Notes under the pieces: generated by a model
Databases searched by the model: none
Told to the model about the DNA's origin: nothing
What the model saw: the letters and a program-made list of their open reading frames with translations, nothing else
Position numbers and translations under genes: made by a program
Source of the DNA: Nocardia sputorum
GTDB taxonomy: Bacteria > Actinomycetota > Actinomycetes > Mycobacteriales > Mycobacteriaceae
DNA length: 64,000 bases
Direction: 5' to 3'
Assembly: GCF_027924405.1 (NCBI RefSeq)
Contig: NZ_AP026978.1
Coordinates: forward strand, 186,001 to 250,000
In this document: positions 1 through 8,321 of the stretch, in pieces
Layout: every line of letters begins with the position of its first letter
Numbering within the stretch: the stretch's first letter is position 1

Positions 1-883
1 ACGTGTGCAGCCGGTAGGCCTCGCTGCCGATCCAGGCGTCCACCACCGCGTCGCGCTGCGCGGTGTTGTCCTCGCCGCCGGTCTCGCGCCACAGGTCGAT
101 CAGCCGCTGCGCGGTGGCGCTGAACCGGCCGGGGCTGCGCAGGGAGAGGCCGCGTTCGTTGCTGGAGGTGCTCATCGCCACGCGCCAGCCCTCGCCGGGC
201 GCGCCGATCACGTCGCGGTCGGGCACGAACACGTCGTCGAGGAAGATCTCCGCGAAGCCGGGTTCGCCGTCCAGCTGCGGGATCGGGCGCACCGAGACCC
301 CGTCGGCGGTCAGCGGGAACATGACGTAGGTGAGGCCCTTGTGCCGCTCGGCCTCGGGGTCGCTACGGAACAGCCCGAATGCCCAGTCGGCGAAGGCGGC
401 GCGCGAACTCCACGTCTTCTGGCCGCTCAGCAGCCAGCCTCCGCTGGTGCGCCGGGCGGTCGAGCGGATACCGGCCAAGTCGCTGCCCGCTTCGGGCTCC
501 GACCACGCCTGCGCCCAGATGTCGTCGCCGCGCGCCATCCGCGGCATGATCCGCTCCAGCTGTTCCGGCGTGCCGTGTTCGAAAAGCGTCGGCGCCAGCA
601 GGAAGATGCCGTTCTGGCTGACCCGCCCCGGCGCGCCCGCCGCGTAGTACTCCTGCTCGAACAGCACCCACTCCAGCAGCGAGGCGTTGCGCCCGCCGAA
701 TTCCTCCGGCCAGGCCACCACCGAGAGCCGGGCGTCGGCGAGGGTGCGCTCCCATGCGCGGTGCGCCTCGAATCCCGCTTTGGTGTCCATGGAGGGCAGC
801 GGCTTCGCGGGTTTGTTCGCGGCCAGGAATTCGCGGACCTCCCGCTGGAATTCCTGGGTCGCCTGGTCGAGATCCAGATCCAC
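1..883 (-). CDS. fadE31: Acyl-CoA dehydrogenase FadE31-like (3' end cut by the window)
   Basis: Acyl-CoA dehydrogenase of the HIP (rings C/D) pathway. The minus-strand frame is open from a GTG at 883 to the window edge, giving about 294 residues of a family that is usually near 380. Visible signatures are the flavin-proximal segments around AQAWSEPEAGSDLAG and GQKTWSSRAAFADW and the later SNERGLSLRSP segment. The overall pattern recalls M. tuberculosis FadE31 (Rv3562), which lies next to fadD3 as here. The GTG shares its G with the TAG stop of the upstream hydratase gene, so the two are translationally coupled in the fadD3 operon. The precise substrate cannot be told from sequence. FadE31 rather than another FadE is a judgement from memory of the family. 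Confidence 0.8.
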   Translation of the reverse strand, partial: MDLDLDQATQEFQREVREFLAANKPAKPLPSMDTKAGFEAHRAWERTLADARLSVVAWPEEFGGRNASLLEWVLFEQEYYAAGAPGRVSQNGIFLLAPTLFEHGTPEQLERIMPRMARGDDIWAQAWSEPEAGSDLAGIRSTARRTSGGWLLSGQKTWSSRAAFADWAFGLFRSDPEAERHKGLTYVMFPLTADGVSVRPIPQLDGEPGFAEIFLDDVFVPDRDVIGAPGEGWRVAMSTSSNERGLSLRSPGRFSATAQRLIDLWRETGGEDNTAQRDAVVDAWIGSEAYRLHT

Positions 884-1788
884 TAGGTTGTTCCGTTCTG
901 TTCTGCGGTGCTCGCGGAGGCCTTCATCGACTTGGCGTTCATGCCGCCCAGCGAGTCGGCGCCGACCTCGGCGTTGTGCGCGTGGGCGAAGTGGTGCAGG
1001 CCGAACACCGAGTCCATGCCCGACCGCATGCCCATCAGGTCCTCGGCCTGGTTGACCGCCTTCTTGGTCAGCGCGAGGCCGAATTGCGGCATGGCGGCGA
1101 TCTTCTCGGCCAGCGCCAAGGTCTCGGCCTCCAAGTCGGCGCGGGGGACCACCCGGTTGACCATGCCCCACTCCTTGGCCTGCGCCGCGCCGAACCGGTC
1201 GCCGGTGAACAGGAACTCCTTCGCCGCGCGCGGACCCATCACCCACGGGTGGGCGAAGTACTCGACGCCCGGGATGCCCATGCGCACCACGGGATCGGAG
1301 AAGAACGCGTCGTCGGAGGCGATGATCAGATCGCACACCCAGGCCAGCATGAGCCCGCCGGCGATGCAGGCGCCCTGCACCATCGCGATGGTCGGCTTGG
1401 GAATCTCCCGCCAGCGCCTGCACATGCCGAGGTAGACCTCGAGCTCGCGGGCGAAGCGCTGATCGCCGCCCGCCCGGTCCACGTGGTCCCACCACAGCGC
1501 GGCCTTGTTCGGGTACCGCACGTGGTGATCGCGACCGGGCGTGCCGATGTCGTGCCCGGCGCTGAAGTGTTTCCCGTTGCCGGCCAGCACGATCACCCCG
1601 ACCTCCGGATCCTCCACGGCGCGCTCGAAGGCGGCGTCGAGGGCGTAGGTCATCACCGAGTTCTGCGCGTTGCGGTAATCCGGCCGGTTCAGCGTGACGA
1701 TCGCGACGCGACCACGCCGCTCGTAGGTGACGACCTCACCCTCGTCCGGGATCGCCGGACCCTGGTCCGGGGTTGCCGGTTCCGACAT
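883..1788 (-). CDS. Enoyl-CoA hydratase/isomerase family protein in the fadD3 operon
   Basis: Crotonase-fold protein of 301 aa. It likely hydrates an enoyl-CoA made by FadE30 or FadE31 during propionate side-chain or ring-C fragment beta-oxidation (inference from the operon). The oxyanion-hole regions are visible: NGKHFSAGHDIG near residue 95 and QGACIAGGLMLAW near residue 145, with DPVVRMGIPGVEYFAHPW after them. The N-terminal 20 residues are an acidic, proline-rich extension. The ATG at 1788 overlaps the TAA stop of fadD3 by one base, and the stop overlaps the next gene by one base, so three genes are tightly coupled. It resembles EchA13-type proteins of mycobacteria, but I do not assign a symbol. 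Confidence 0.85.
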   Translation of the reverse strand: MSEPATPDQGPAIPDEGEVVTYERRGRVAIVTLNRPDYRNAQNSVMTYALDAAFERAVEDPEVGVIVLAGNGKHFSAGHDIGTPGRDHHVRYPNKAALWWDHVDRAGGDQRFARELEVYLGMCRRWREIPKPTIAMVQGACIAGGLMLAWVCDLIIASDDAFFSDPVVRMGIPGVEYFAHPWVMGPRAAKEFLFTGDRFGAAQAKEWGMVNRVVPRADLEAETLALAEKIAAMPQFGLALTKKAVNQAEDLMGMRSGMDSVFGLHHFAHAHNAEVGADSLGGMNAKSMKASASTAEQNGTT

Positions 1789-3341
1789 TACGACTTCTCC
1801 TCACGTAGTTGACGCTTGAGCACTTTCCCGGCGGCGCTGTAGGGCAGCTGGTCGCGGAATTCGACGAACCGCGGCACCTTGAAATTGGCCAGCACGGTGG
1901 CGGCGTGCGCGCGCACCTGGTCCTCGGTGAGCGCGGCGTCGGGTTTGCGCACCACGTACGCCTTGCCCACCTCGCCCATCCTGGTGTCCGGGACGCCGAT
2001 CACCGCCGACTCGGCCACGCCGTCCAGCCGGGCCAGTGCCTGTTCCACTTCGGCGGGGTAGACGTTGAAGCCGCCGGAGATGTACATGTCCTTGAGCCGG
2101 TCGGTGACCTTGAGGTACCCGCGCTCGTCGACCGTGCCGATGTCACCGGTGTGCAGCCAGCCGTCGGCGTCGATCGTCTGCGCGGTGCTGTCCGGGTCGT
2201 CCAGGTAACCGAGCATCACGTTCGGCCCGCGCAGCAGGACCTCGCCCGCGTCGCCGAGCCGCAGTTCGAAGTCCGCGATCGGCCTGCCACAGGTGTTGGC
2301 GATGGTCTCGGCGTCGTCGTCGACGCGGCACATGGTGCCGAAGCCCGCGCTCTCGGACAGGCCGTAGGCGGTGATCACGACGTCGAAGGCCAGTTCCGAG
2401 CGCATCCGCTCGATCAGCACCACCGGCACCGTCGCCGCACCGGTGACGGCCACCCGCAGCGAGCTCAGGTCGAACTCGGAGCGTCGCGGGAAATCCAGGA
2501 TCGTCTGGTAGATCGTCGGCGGGCCGGGCAGCACCGTGACCTGCTCCGCACCGATCAGCCGCATCGTCTCCGGTACGTCGAAGGTGGCCTGCGGAATGAT
2601 CGTGGCTCCGGTGACCAGGCAGGCGAGGATGCCCGCCTTGTAGCCGAAGTTGTGGAAGAACGGGTTCACCACCAGGTACCGATCGTCCCCGCGCAACGTG
2701 GCGCACTCGGCCCAGGCCCGCACGACGGACAGCGCCTGCCGATGGGCGACCAGGGTGCCTTTGCTGCGGCCGGTGGTGCCGGAGGTGAACAGGATGTCGG
2801 AGATGTCGTCCGGACGGATCGACGCGGCGCGTTCCTCGGCTTCGGCCACGGTGACCGGCGCGGCGACGGTCGCGAGTTCCGACCAGTCCAGCGCGGCGAT
2901 GTCGGTGTTCTCGGTGCCCGGTTCGACCGGGATCACCACCACCGTGTCGATGGCCAGGTCCGGAGCGGACGCGCGGAGTTCGGCGAGCCGCTCGCGGCCG
3001 AGGAAAGGACCCGCGATGAACAGCGCCTTCGCGTCCACCCGCCCGAGCACGTCGGCGGCCTCGTCGGCCACGTAGCGGGTGTTCAACGGCACCAGCGCCG
3101 CGCCGGCGTAATGGGCGGCCAGCGCGGCGATCACCCAGTGGTGCGTATTGGGCGCCCACATGGCCACGCGGTCGCCCACTCGCACGCCGCGCGCGATCAA
3201 CGCCCGCGCCACTTCCTGGACCGCCTCGAGCAGCTGGGTCCAGTCCAGCCGGACCTCGCCGTCGGCGATCGCCGGTGCGTCGCCGAAGGTCCGGGCGGCG
3301 TGGTGCAGTGCCATCGGTGTCGTCTGAGCAGGGGTTGTCAC
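1788..3341 (-). CDS. fadD3: FadD3, HIP-CoA ligase
   Basis: ATP-dependent CoA ligase that activates HIP, the C/D-ring propionate left after ring A/B removal, to HIP-CoA. HIP-CoA is also the ligand that releases KstR2. The AMP-binding core TSGTTGRSKG, the segments NPFFHNFGYKAGILACL and TGAATVPVVLIERM, and the C-terminal DRLKDMYISGGFNVYPAEVEQ are all present and match Rv3561 closely. The GTG at 3341 was chosen because AAGGA lies five bases upstream. A longer frame exists (ATG at 3377) but it has no ribosome site and would run towards the KstR2 operator. The product is 517 aa, the usual length. It is first gene of a leftward operon with the hydratase and fadE31 genes. Confidence 0.93.
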   Translation of the reverse strand: MTTPAQTTPMALHHAARTFGDAPAIADGEVRLDWTQLLEAVQEVARALIARGVRVGDRVAMWAPNTHHWVIAALAAHYAGAALVPLNTRYVADEAADVLGRVDAKALFIAGPFLGRERLAELRASAPDLAIDTVVVIPVEPGTENTDIAALDWSELATVAAPVTVAEAEERAASIRPDDISDILFTSGTTGRSKGTLVAHRQALSVVRAWAECATLRGDDRYLVVNPFFHNFGYKAGILACLVTGATIIPQATFDVPETMRLIGAEQVTVLPGPPTIYQTILDFPRRSEFDLSSLRVAVTGAATVPVVLIERMRSELAFDVVITAYGLSESAGFGTMCRVDDDAETIANTCGRPIADFELRLGDAGEVLLRGPNVMLGYLDDPDSTAQTIDADGWLHTGDIGTVDERGYLKVTDRLKDMYISGGFNVYPAEVEQALARLDGVAESAVIGVPDTRMGEVGKAYVVRKPDAALTEDQVRAHAATVLANFKVPRFVEFRDQLPYSAAGKVLKRQLREEKS

Positions 3342-3382
3342 GGTTGTCCTTACCGTCCGCGAGCGACTTATGCGCACGCTCT

Positions 3383-3400
3383 ACAAAGCAAGTGCTTGGT
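3383..3400. promoter_or_regulatory. KstR2 operator between fadD3 and fadE30
   Basis: The sequence acaaagca-AG-tgcttggt is an 18-bp inverted repeat with one mismatch. The inner part AGCAAGTGCTTGGT (3387-3400) fits the published KstR2 motif AnCAAGnnCTTGnT exactly. On the fadE30 side a -10-like TATCCT (3405-3410) follows after four bases, then six bases, then the GTG start. Repressor binding would therefore block this promoter, and probably the divergent fadD3 promoter too. Confidence 0.85.
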
Positions 3401-3416
3401 AGGTTATCCTACCGGC

Positions 3417-4634
3417 GTGGGTGCGATCCAGACCTCAGAATCCGACACCGCCGCTCCGGACGGGCGGTTTTCCGCCGCGCCGGACGAGCGATTCGCCGCC
3501 GACGTGCGCGAGTGGCTGGAGGAGAACCTCAACGGCGAATTCCGCGAGCTGCGCGGCCTCGGCGGTCCCGGCCGCGAACACGAGGCGTTCGACGAACGCA
3601 TCGCCTGGGACCGGCACCTGGCCGCGGCCGGTTGGACCTGCCTGGGCTGGCCGAAGGAGTACGGCGGCCGCGAAGCCACGGTCCGTCAGCAGGTGATCTT
3701 CCACGAGGAGTACGCCAAGGCGAACGCCCCCGCGCGGGTGTCGCACGTCGGCGAGGAACTGCTCGGCCCGACGCTGCTCGCCTTCGGTACGGAGGCCCAG
3801 AAGAACCGGTTCCTGCCCGGTATCCGCACTGTCACCGAACTGTGGTGCCAGGGCTATTCGGAACCCGGCGCGGGCTCGGACCTGGCCGCCATCACCACCG
3901 CCGCGCAGCTGGACGGCGACGAGTGGTCGATCACCGGGCAGAAGATCTGGACCTCGCTGGCGCACGTCGCGGACTGGTGCTTCGTCGTCGCCCGCACCGA
4001 GCGCGGGTCGGTGCGGCACAAGGGCCTGTCCTACCTGCTGGTCCCGATGAAGCAGCCGGGCGTCGACGTGCGCCCGATCATCCAGCTGACCGGGACCTCG
4101 GAGTTCAACGAGGTCTTCTTCGACAACGCCCGCACCGCGGCCGACCTGGTGGTCGGCGAGCCGGGTGACGGATGGCGCATCGCCATGGGCACGCTCACCT
4201 TCGAGCGCGGCATCTCCACCTTGGGCCAGCAGATCCGCTTCGCCAGGGAACTGGCCGACATCGAGGCATTGGCGCGGCGCACCGGCGCGTCCGACGACCC
4301 GCTGATCGCCGAGCGGATCGACCGCGCCTGGGTCGGGCTGCGCGTACTGCGCGCGCACGCCATGCGCACGATGGAGGGCGCGGGCGTAGACGACGGCGCG
4401 GGCCAGGCTTCGGTGGCGAAACTGCTCTGGGCCAATTGGCATCGCGGGCTCGGCGAGCTGGCGATGGCCGTACTCGGCGCCCGCGGCCTGGTGGCGGGCG
4501 AGGACGATCTCGACGAATGGCAGCGGCTGTATCTGTTCACCCGCGCCGACACCATCTACGGAGGTTCGAACGAAGTGCAGCGCAACATCATCGCCGAGCG
4601 GGTGCTCGGCCTACCGCGCGAGGCCCGCCCGTGA
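3417..4634 (+). CDS. fadE30: FadE30, acyl-CoA dehydrogenase of the HIP pathway
   Basis: FAD-dependent dehydrogenase that starts beta-oxidation of the propionyl side chain of 5-hydroxylated HIP-CoA in M. tuberculosis and Rhodococcus. The 405-residue product carries LWCQGYSEPGAGSDLA, GQKIWTSLAHVADWCF and the C-terminal TIYGGSNEVQRNIIAERV block, all as in Rv3560c. It has roughly 20 extra N-terminal residues compared with the mycobacterial protein. The GTG at 3417 lies six bases after a TATCCT -10-like element and has no Shine-Dalgarno, so the mRNA is probably leaderless. A downstream start cannot be excluded. The stop overlaps the ipdF start (GTGA), and the gene diverges from fadD3 across the KstR2 box. 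Confidence 0.93.
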   Translation: MGAIQTSESDTAAPDGRFSAAPDERFAADVREWLEENLNGEFRELRGLGGPGREHEAFDERIAWDRHLAAAGWTCLGWPKEYGGREATVRQQVIFHEEYAKANAPARVSHVGEELLGPTLLAFGTEAQKNRFLPGIRTVTELWCQGYSEPGAGSDLAAITTAAQLDGDEWSITGQKIWTSLAHVADWCFVVARTERGSVRHKGLSYLLVPMKQPGVDVRPIIQLTGTSEFNEVFFDNARTAADLVVGEPGDGWRIAMGTLTFERGISTLGQQIRFARELADIEALARRTGASDDPLIAERIDRAWVGLRVLRAHAMRTMEGAGVDDGAGQASVAKLLWANWHRGLGELAMAVLGARGLVAGEDDLDEWQRLYLFTRADTIYGGSNEVQRNIIAERVLGLPREARP

Positions 4635-5428
4635 CCGGCCCGCTGTCGGTCGCCCCCGCGCCCGTCTCCGGGCACGGCCTGCTGACCGGACGATCGGCCG
4701 TGATCACCGCGGCCGCGGGCACCGGCATCGGCTCCGCGACCGCGCGCAGGCTGCTGGCCGAGGGCGCGGACGTGGTGGTCTCCGACTGGCACGAGCGTCG
4801 CCTGGCGGAGACCGCGACCGAGCTGGCCGCGGAGTTCCCGGACCGCCGGGTCGCCTCGATCGCGTGCGACGTGCAGAGCACAGAGCAGGTGAACGCGCTG
4901 GTGCGCGGCGCCGCGGAGGCCCTGGGCCGGATCGACATCATGGTCAACAACGCCGGGCTGGGCGGGGAGACGCCCGTGGTCGACATGACCGACGAGCAGT
5001 GGGATCGCGTTCTCGACATCACGCTCAACGGCACGTTCCGCTGCACGCGCGCCGTCCTCGGCTACTTCCGCGACGCGGGCCATGGCGGCGTGGTCGTGAA
5101 CAACGCCAGCGTGCTCGGCTGGCGCGCGCAGTACGGCCAAGCGCACTACGCCGCGGCGAAGGCGGGCGTCATGGCGTTGACCAGGTGCAGCGCGGTCGAG
5201 GCGGCCGAATTGGGCGTCCGGATCAACGCGGTGGCCCCGAGCATCGCCCGGCACGCGTTCCTGGACAAGGTCAGCTCCACCGAACTGCTCGACCGCCTCT
5301 CGGAGCGCGAGGCGTTCGGCCGCGCGGCCGAGCCATGGGAGGTCGCCGCGACGATCGCCATGCTGGCCAGCGATTACACCACCTACCTGACCGGCGAGGT
5401 GGTCTCCATCAGCAGCCAACGCGCCTGA
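4631..5428 (+). CDS. ipdF: IpdF, short-chain dehydrogenase of ring C/D degradation
   Basis: SDR of 265 aa, orthologous by order and sequence to Rv3559c (IpdF), which oxidises the 5-hydroxyl of the indanone CoA thioester to a ketone. A glycine-rich cofactor loop (AAAGTGIGSATA, residues 29-40) follows a slightly longer N-terminus. NNAGLGGE and the catalytic tetrad pattern (N, then S in NNASVLGW, then YAAAK) are present. The start codon is the GTG of the GTGA overlap with fadE30, so expression follows the KstR2-controlled fadE30 promoter. A 10-bp hairpin 18 bases past the stop ends the two-gene operon. Confidence 0.92.
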   Translation: MTGPLSVAPAPVSGHGLLTGRSAVITAAAGTGIGSATARRLLAEGADVVVSDWHERRLAETATELAAEFPDRRVASIACDVQSTEQVNALVRGAAEALGRIDIMVNNAGLGGETPVVDMTDEQWDRVLDITLNGTFRCTRAVLGYFRDAGHGGVVVNNASVLGWRAQYGQAHYAAAKAGVMALTRCSAVEAAELGVRINAVAPSIARHAFLDKVSSTELLDRLSEREAFGRAAEPWEVAATIAMLASDYTTYLTGEVVSISSQRA

Positions 5429-5445
5429 GCCACCGCGTTTCCCGG

Positions 5446-5475
5446 GCTCGTCCGCGCTGTGCCGAGCGGACGAGC
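5446..5475 (+). terminator. Hairpin after ipdF
   Basis: A perfect 10-bp stem (5446-5455 with 5466-5475, arm GCTCGTCCGC) around a 10-base loop lies 18 bases after the ipdF stop. There is no U-tract, as is usual in actinobacteria. The rest of the stretch up to 5672 shows no gene. Confidence 0.55.
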
Positions 5476-5672
5476 ACACCGGGCGACCATCGAGCAGCCA
5501 CCCGCCCGCCGCTCCGGGCGAGACCCCTCGCGCCGTATTGCGATCGCCTTCTTTCATCGGGCGGGCCCCGGGAAATGGGCGGCTGATCAGGTAGAAAAGG
5601 GCGAGCCGGAGCGCCCTGCGGTGTGCCATGCTGAAGGAGATCGGATCCGCGCTCTTCAAGGGGGCGATGGCT

Positions 5673-6401
5673 ATGGGCCTGGATCGCCCACCTGCCCGCG
5701 AACAATTGGAACTCGACGTGGTGCGCGAAGTCGTGCTCGCCAGGCGACGGATGGACAGCCTCGTCCTCTCCGCGCTCACCCTCGGCGCCGAACTCATCCA
5801 GCACACCTCCGAGAGCGCGGTCGCCACGGCCGCCGTTCGCATCCTGGAGCAGCACGCCGTCGACGAGGAGGAAGTCGCCCGCGATCCGCGCGGCGCGCTG
5901 CGTGCCGATCTGGCGCGTGATCGCGAGCGCGCCCGCCGCGTCGGCCTGGGCGCGGACAGCGGGGAGACCGAGCAGGAACGGCGCAGACAGCGCCAGACGG
6001 CACTGCTGTGCGAGGTGCGCGCCGACCTGCTCGCGGTGGTCGCGAAATGCCGGAAATTCCGCTTCGACCAGGTGACCTTCGCGGACGAGATCGCGCAGGG
6101 ACTGTGCGCGGCCACCGACAAGCTGGTGATCGGGGCGGACATGGACACCTACCACGCCTGGCAGCGCGGCATGGTGCTGAAGTTGAGCGAGGAACCGGTG
6201 CGGGGCGGCCCGCCGCGGGTGATGGCCACGGTGGACGCCGGGCCGGACCGCGGCCAGCTCACCGTGGAATGGGACAGCTGCGAACGACGTCTCGCGCTCG
6301 TCGCGCGGATGGCGCGAGCGGGTGTCTCGCCCGTGATCATCTGCGATCGCCTGCTGGTGGATCTCTCCGTGTCGTCGCCGCTGCGCTACTCGGCCCGGTG
6401 A
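5673..6401 (+). CDS. Hypothetical protein between ipdF and kstR2
   Basis: I do not recognise this protein of about 242 aa. It is soluble, Arg/Glu/Ala-rich and mostly helical in appearance, with no signal peptide or membrane segment. The middle (about residues 70-105) is very basic and acidic and could form a coiled coil. A DMDTYHAWQRGM segment sits near residue 170. ATG at 5673 was chosen because AAGGGGG ends eight bases upstream; an in-frame ATG at 5628 has no ribosome site. The plus frame has the GC-rich third positions of a real gene, while the opposite frame is poorly balanced. It stops seven bases before the kstR2 operator, so a link to steroid catabolism is only positional. Confidence 0.6.
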   Translation: MGLDRPPAREQLELDVVREVVLARRRMDSLVLSALTLGAELIQHTSESAVATAAVRILEQHAVDEEEVARDPRGALRADLARDRERARRVGLGADSGETEQERRRQRQTALLCEVRADLLAVVAKCRKFRFDQVTFADEIAQGLCAATDKLVIGADMDTYHAWQRGMVLKLSEEPVRGGPPRVMATVDAGPDRGQLTVEWDSCERRLALVARMARAGVSPVIICDRLLVDLSVSSPLRYSAR

Positions 6402-6408
6402 GGTCTCG

Positions 6409-6426
6409 ACCAAGCAAATGCTTGGT
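6409..6426. promoter_or_regulatory. KstR2 operator upstream of kstR2 (autoregulation)
   Basis: The site accaagca-AA-tgcttggt is an 18-bp inverted repeat with perfect arms. TATGAT (6429-6434) lies three bases downstream and the kstR2 GTG six bases after that, so the operator overlaps the core promoter. This is the expected arrangement for negative autoregulation of kstR2-fadA6. Confidence 0.85.
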
Positions 6427-6440
6427 TGTATGATGGCCGT

Positions 6441-7049
6441 GTGCCCGCACCAGACGCTTCGAAATCAGCACGGCGCAGCGAGTTGCTCGCCATGGCGGCC
6501 GAATTGTTCGCCGAGCGAGGACTGCGCGCCACCACCGTGCGTGACATCGCCGACGCGGCCGGGATCCTCTCCGGGAGCCTCTATCACCACTTCGATTCCA
6601 AGGAGTCGATGGTCGACGAGATCCTGCGCGGATTCCTGGACGAACTATTCGGCCGCTACCGGGAGATCGTCGCCTCCGGCCTGAGTTCGCGAGACACCTT
6701 GGAAGCCTTGGTGCTCGCGTCCTACGAGTCGTTCGACCGCTGGCACGCCGCGGTGGCGATCTACCAGGCCGAGGCGAAGCGACTGCGCGACTCGGAGCGG
6801 TTCGCCTACATCGCCGACTACAACCGCGAATTCCGTGAGCTGTGGCACCGGGTGCTGACCAACGGCGTCCAGGACGGCAGCTTCCGGGCGGAACTCGACG
6901 TCGAACTGGCCTACCGGTTCCTGCGTGACACGGTATGGGTCGCGGTGCGCTGGTACCGGCCCGGAGGCCCGATCACCGTCGAGAACCTCGCAAAGCAGTA
7001 CCTGACCATCGTGCTCGACGGGCTCACCGCCGGCGAGCGCACCACGTAG
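6441..7049 (+). CDS. kstR2: KstR2, TetR-family repressor of the HIP regulon
   Basis: TetR-family repressor of 202 aa that responds to HIP-CoA. The N-terminal helix-turn-helix (RATTVRDIADAAGILSGSLY, about residues 28-47) is nearly the same as in Rv3557c, and the ligand-domain segment RDTVWVAVRWYRPGGP near the C-terminus is also characteristic. A TTG start at 6426 would add five residues but would lie inside the operator. GTG at 6441 sits six bases after a TATGAT -10 element, which suggests a leaderless mRNA. fadA6 follows ten bases downstream, so the repressor and the thiolase are probably cotranscribed. Confidence 0.93.
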   Translation: MPAPDASKSARRSELLAMAAELFAERGLRATTVRDIADAAGILSGSLYHHFDSKESMVDEILRGFLDELFGRYREIVASGLSSRDTLEALVLASYESFDRWHAAVAIYQAEAKRLRDSERFAYIADYNREFRELWHRVLTNGVQDGSFRAELDVELAYRFLRDTVWVAVRWYRPGGPITVENLAKQYLTIVLDGLTAGERTT

Positions 7050-7059
7050 GAGTCCTTAC

Positions 7060-8253
7060 ATGTCAGCACCTTCCGCGTCCCGTCGTCCGTATGCCCCGCT
7101 GCGGGACGCCTACGTGATCGATGCGGTACGCACCCCGGTCGGCAAGCGCGGCGGCGCACTGGCGGGCGTGCACCCGGCCGATCTCGGCGCGGCCGCGCTG
7201 CGCGGCCTCCTGGACCGCAATCCCGTCGATCCGGGGAATGTGGACGATGTGATCGTCGGCTGTGTCGACAACATCGGCCCGCAAGCGGGCAACATCGGCC
7301 GCACCATGTGGCTGACCGCCGGATATCCCGAAGAGGTTCCCGGCGTCACGGTGGACCGGCAGTGCGGATCCAGCCAGCAGGCCATCAATTTCGGCGCCCA
7401 AGCCATCATGAGCGGCACCGCCGAGGTCATCGTCGCGGGCGGCGTGCAGAACATGAGCGCGATCCCGATCTCCGCGGCCATGCTCGCGGGCAAGGAGTAC
7501 GGCTTCGACTCACCGTTCGTCGGGGCGCAGGGCTGGGACCACCGCTACGGCACCGGTGAGGTGACACAGTTCCGCGCCGCCCAGCTGATCGCCGAGAAGT
7601 GGGGCATCAGCAGGGAAGAGATGGAGCGCTGGGCGCTGCGCAGCCACGAGCGGGCCCGCGACGCGATCAAGAACGGCCGTTTCGACAACGAGATCGTGCC
7701 GGTCGGCGACTTCTGGATCGACCAGGGGCCGCGCGAGACCAGCCTGGAGAAGATGGCGTCGCTGCCGCCCCTGGCGGAGGGCAGCCCGCTGACCGCCGCG
7801 GTGGCCAGCCAGATCTCCGACGGAGCCAGTGCCACCCTGCTCGCTTCCGAGTGGGCGGTGCGGGAGTACGGCTTGACGCCGCGAGCGCGCATCCACCACG
7901 TCAGCGCGCGCGGCGCGGACCCGATCTTCATGCTCACCGCGCCGATTCCGGCGACCAAGTGGGCGCTGGAGAAGAGCGGTCTCACCATCGACGACATCGA
8001 CGTCGTCGAGATCAACGAGGCGTTCGCGCCGGTGGTGCTGTCCTGGCTGAAGGAGACCGGCGCGGACCCGGAGAAGGTCAACGTCAACGGCGGCGCCATC
8101 GCACTCGGCCACCCGCTCGGAGCGACCGGCGCGAAGCTCTTCGCGACGCTGCTCAACGAACTCGAGCGGATCGAGGGCCGCTACGGCCTGCTCACCATCT
8201 GCGAGGGCGGCGGCACCGCCAACGCCACCATCATCGAGCGGCTGCCCCGCTGA
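7060..8253 (+). CDS. fadA6: FadA6, thiolase of the HIP pathway
   Basis: Acetyl-CoA acyltransferase of 397 aa, matching Rv3556c. It thiolyses a beta-keto CoA ester formed after the rings have been opened. Catalytic residues are visible: nucleophile Cys102 in DRQCGSS, His351 in GHPLGATG and Cys381 in ICEGGG, with the NEAFA motif between. Two thiolase domains of normal length are complete. AGGAG lies just upstream of the ATG (cgtAGGAGtccttac). It follows kstR2 by ten bases and ends at a strong hairpin shared with the convergent small gene. Confidence 0.93.
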   Translation: MSAPSASRRPYAPLRDAYVIDAVRTPVGKRGGALAGVHPADLGAAALRGLLDRNPVDPGNVDDVIVGCVDNIGPQAGNIGRTMWLTAGYPEEVPGVTVDRQCGSSQQAINFGAQAIMSGTAEVIVAGGVQNMSAIPISAAMLAGKEYGFDSPFVGAQGWDHRYGTGEVTQFRAAQLIAEKWGISREEMERWALRSHERARDAIKNGRFDNEIVPVGDFWIDQGPRETSLEKMASLPPLAEGSPLTAAVASQISDGASATLLASEWAVREYGLTPRARIHHVSARGADPIFMLTAPIPATKWALEKSGLTIDDIDVVEINEAFAPVVLSWLKETGADPEKVNVNGGAIALGHPLGATGAKLFATLLNELERIEGRYGLLTICEGGGTANATIIERLPR

Positions 8254-8259
8254 CCGCGA

Positions 8260-8294
8260 CGAGCGGCACGTCGGCGAATTCGACGTGCCGCTCG
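8260..8294. terminator. Hairpin between fadA6 and the convergent KG-repeat gene
   Basis: Perfect 14-bp stem (8260-8273 with 8281-8294, arm CGAGCGGCACGTCG) and a seven-base loop, between converging stop codons. It can serve both strands. Confidence 0.75.
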
Positions 8295-8321
8295 GCCGCG
8301 CACGATGGGCGCCGGTCGGGC

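Noticed and set aside
3399..3414. Inverted repeat GGTAGG-TTAT-CCTACC as a terminator
   Set aside because: It lies within the fadE30 core promoter, just before the start codon, and is too short; the KstR2 site and -10 explain it better.
1809..4634. Single 941-codon plus-strand frame covering fadD3 antisense and fadE30
   Set aside because: Only the part from 3417 has coding character; the first 530 codons are antisense to fadD3, and the KstR2 promoter lies within the frame.
5409..6413. 334-codon minus-strand frame opposite the hypothetical gene at 5673
   Set aside because: His/Arg-rich composition typical of an antisense frame, and it would run through the kstR2 operator and the ipdF terminator.
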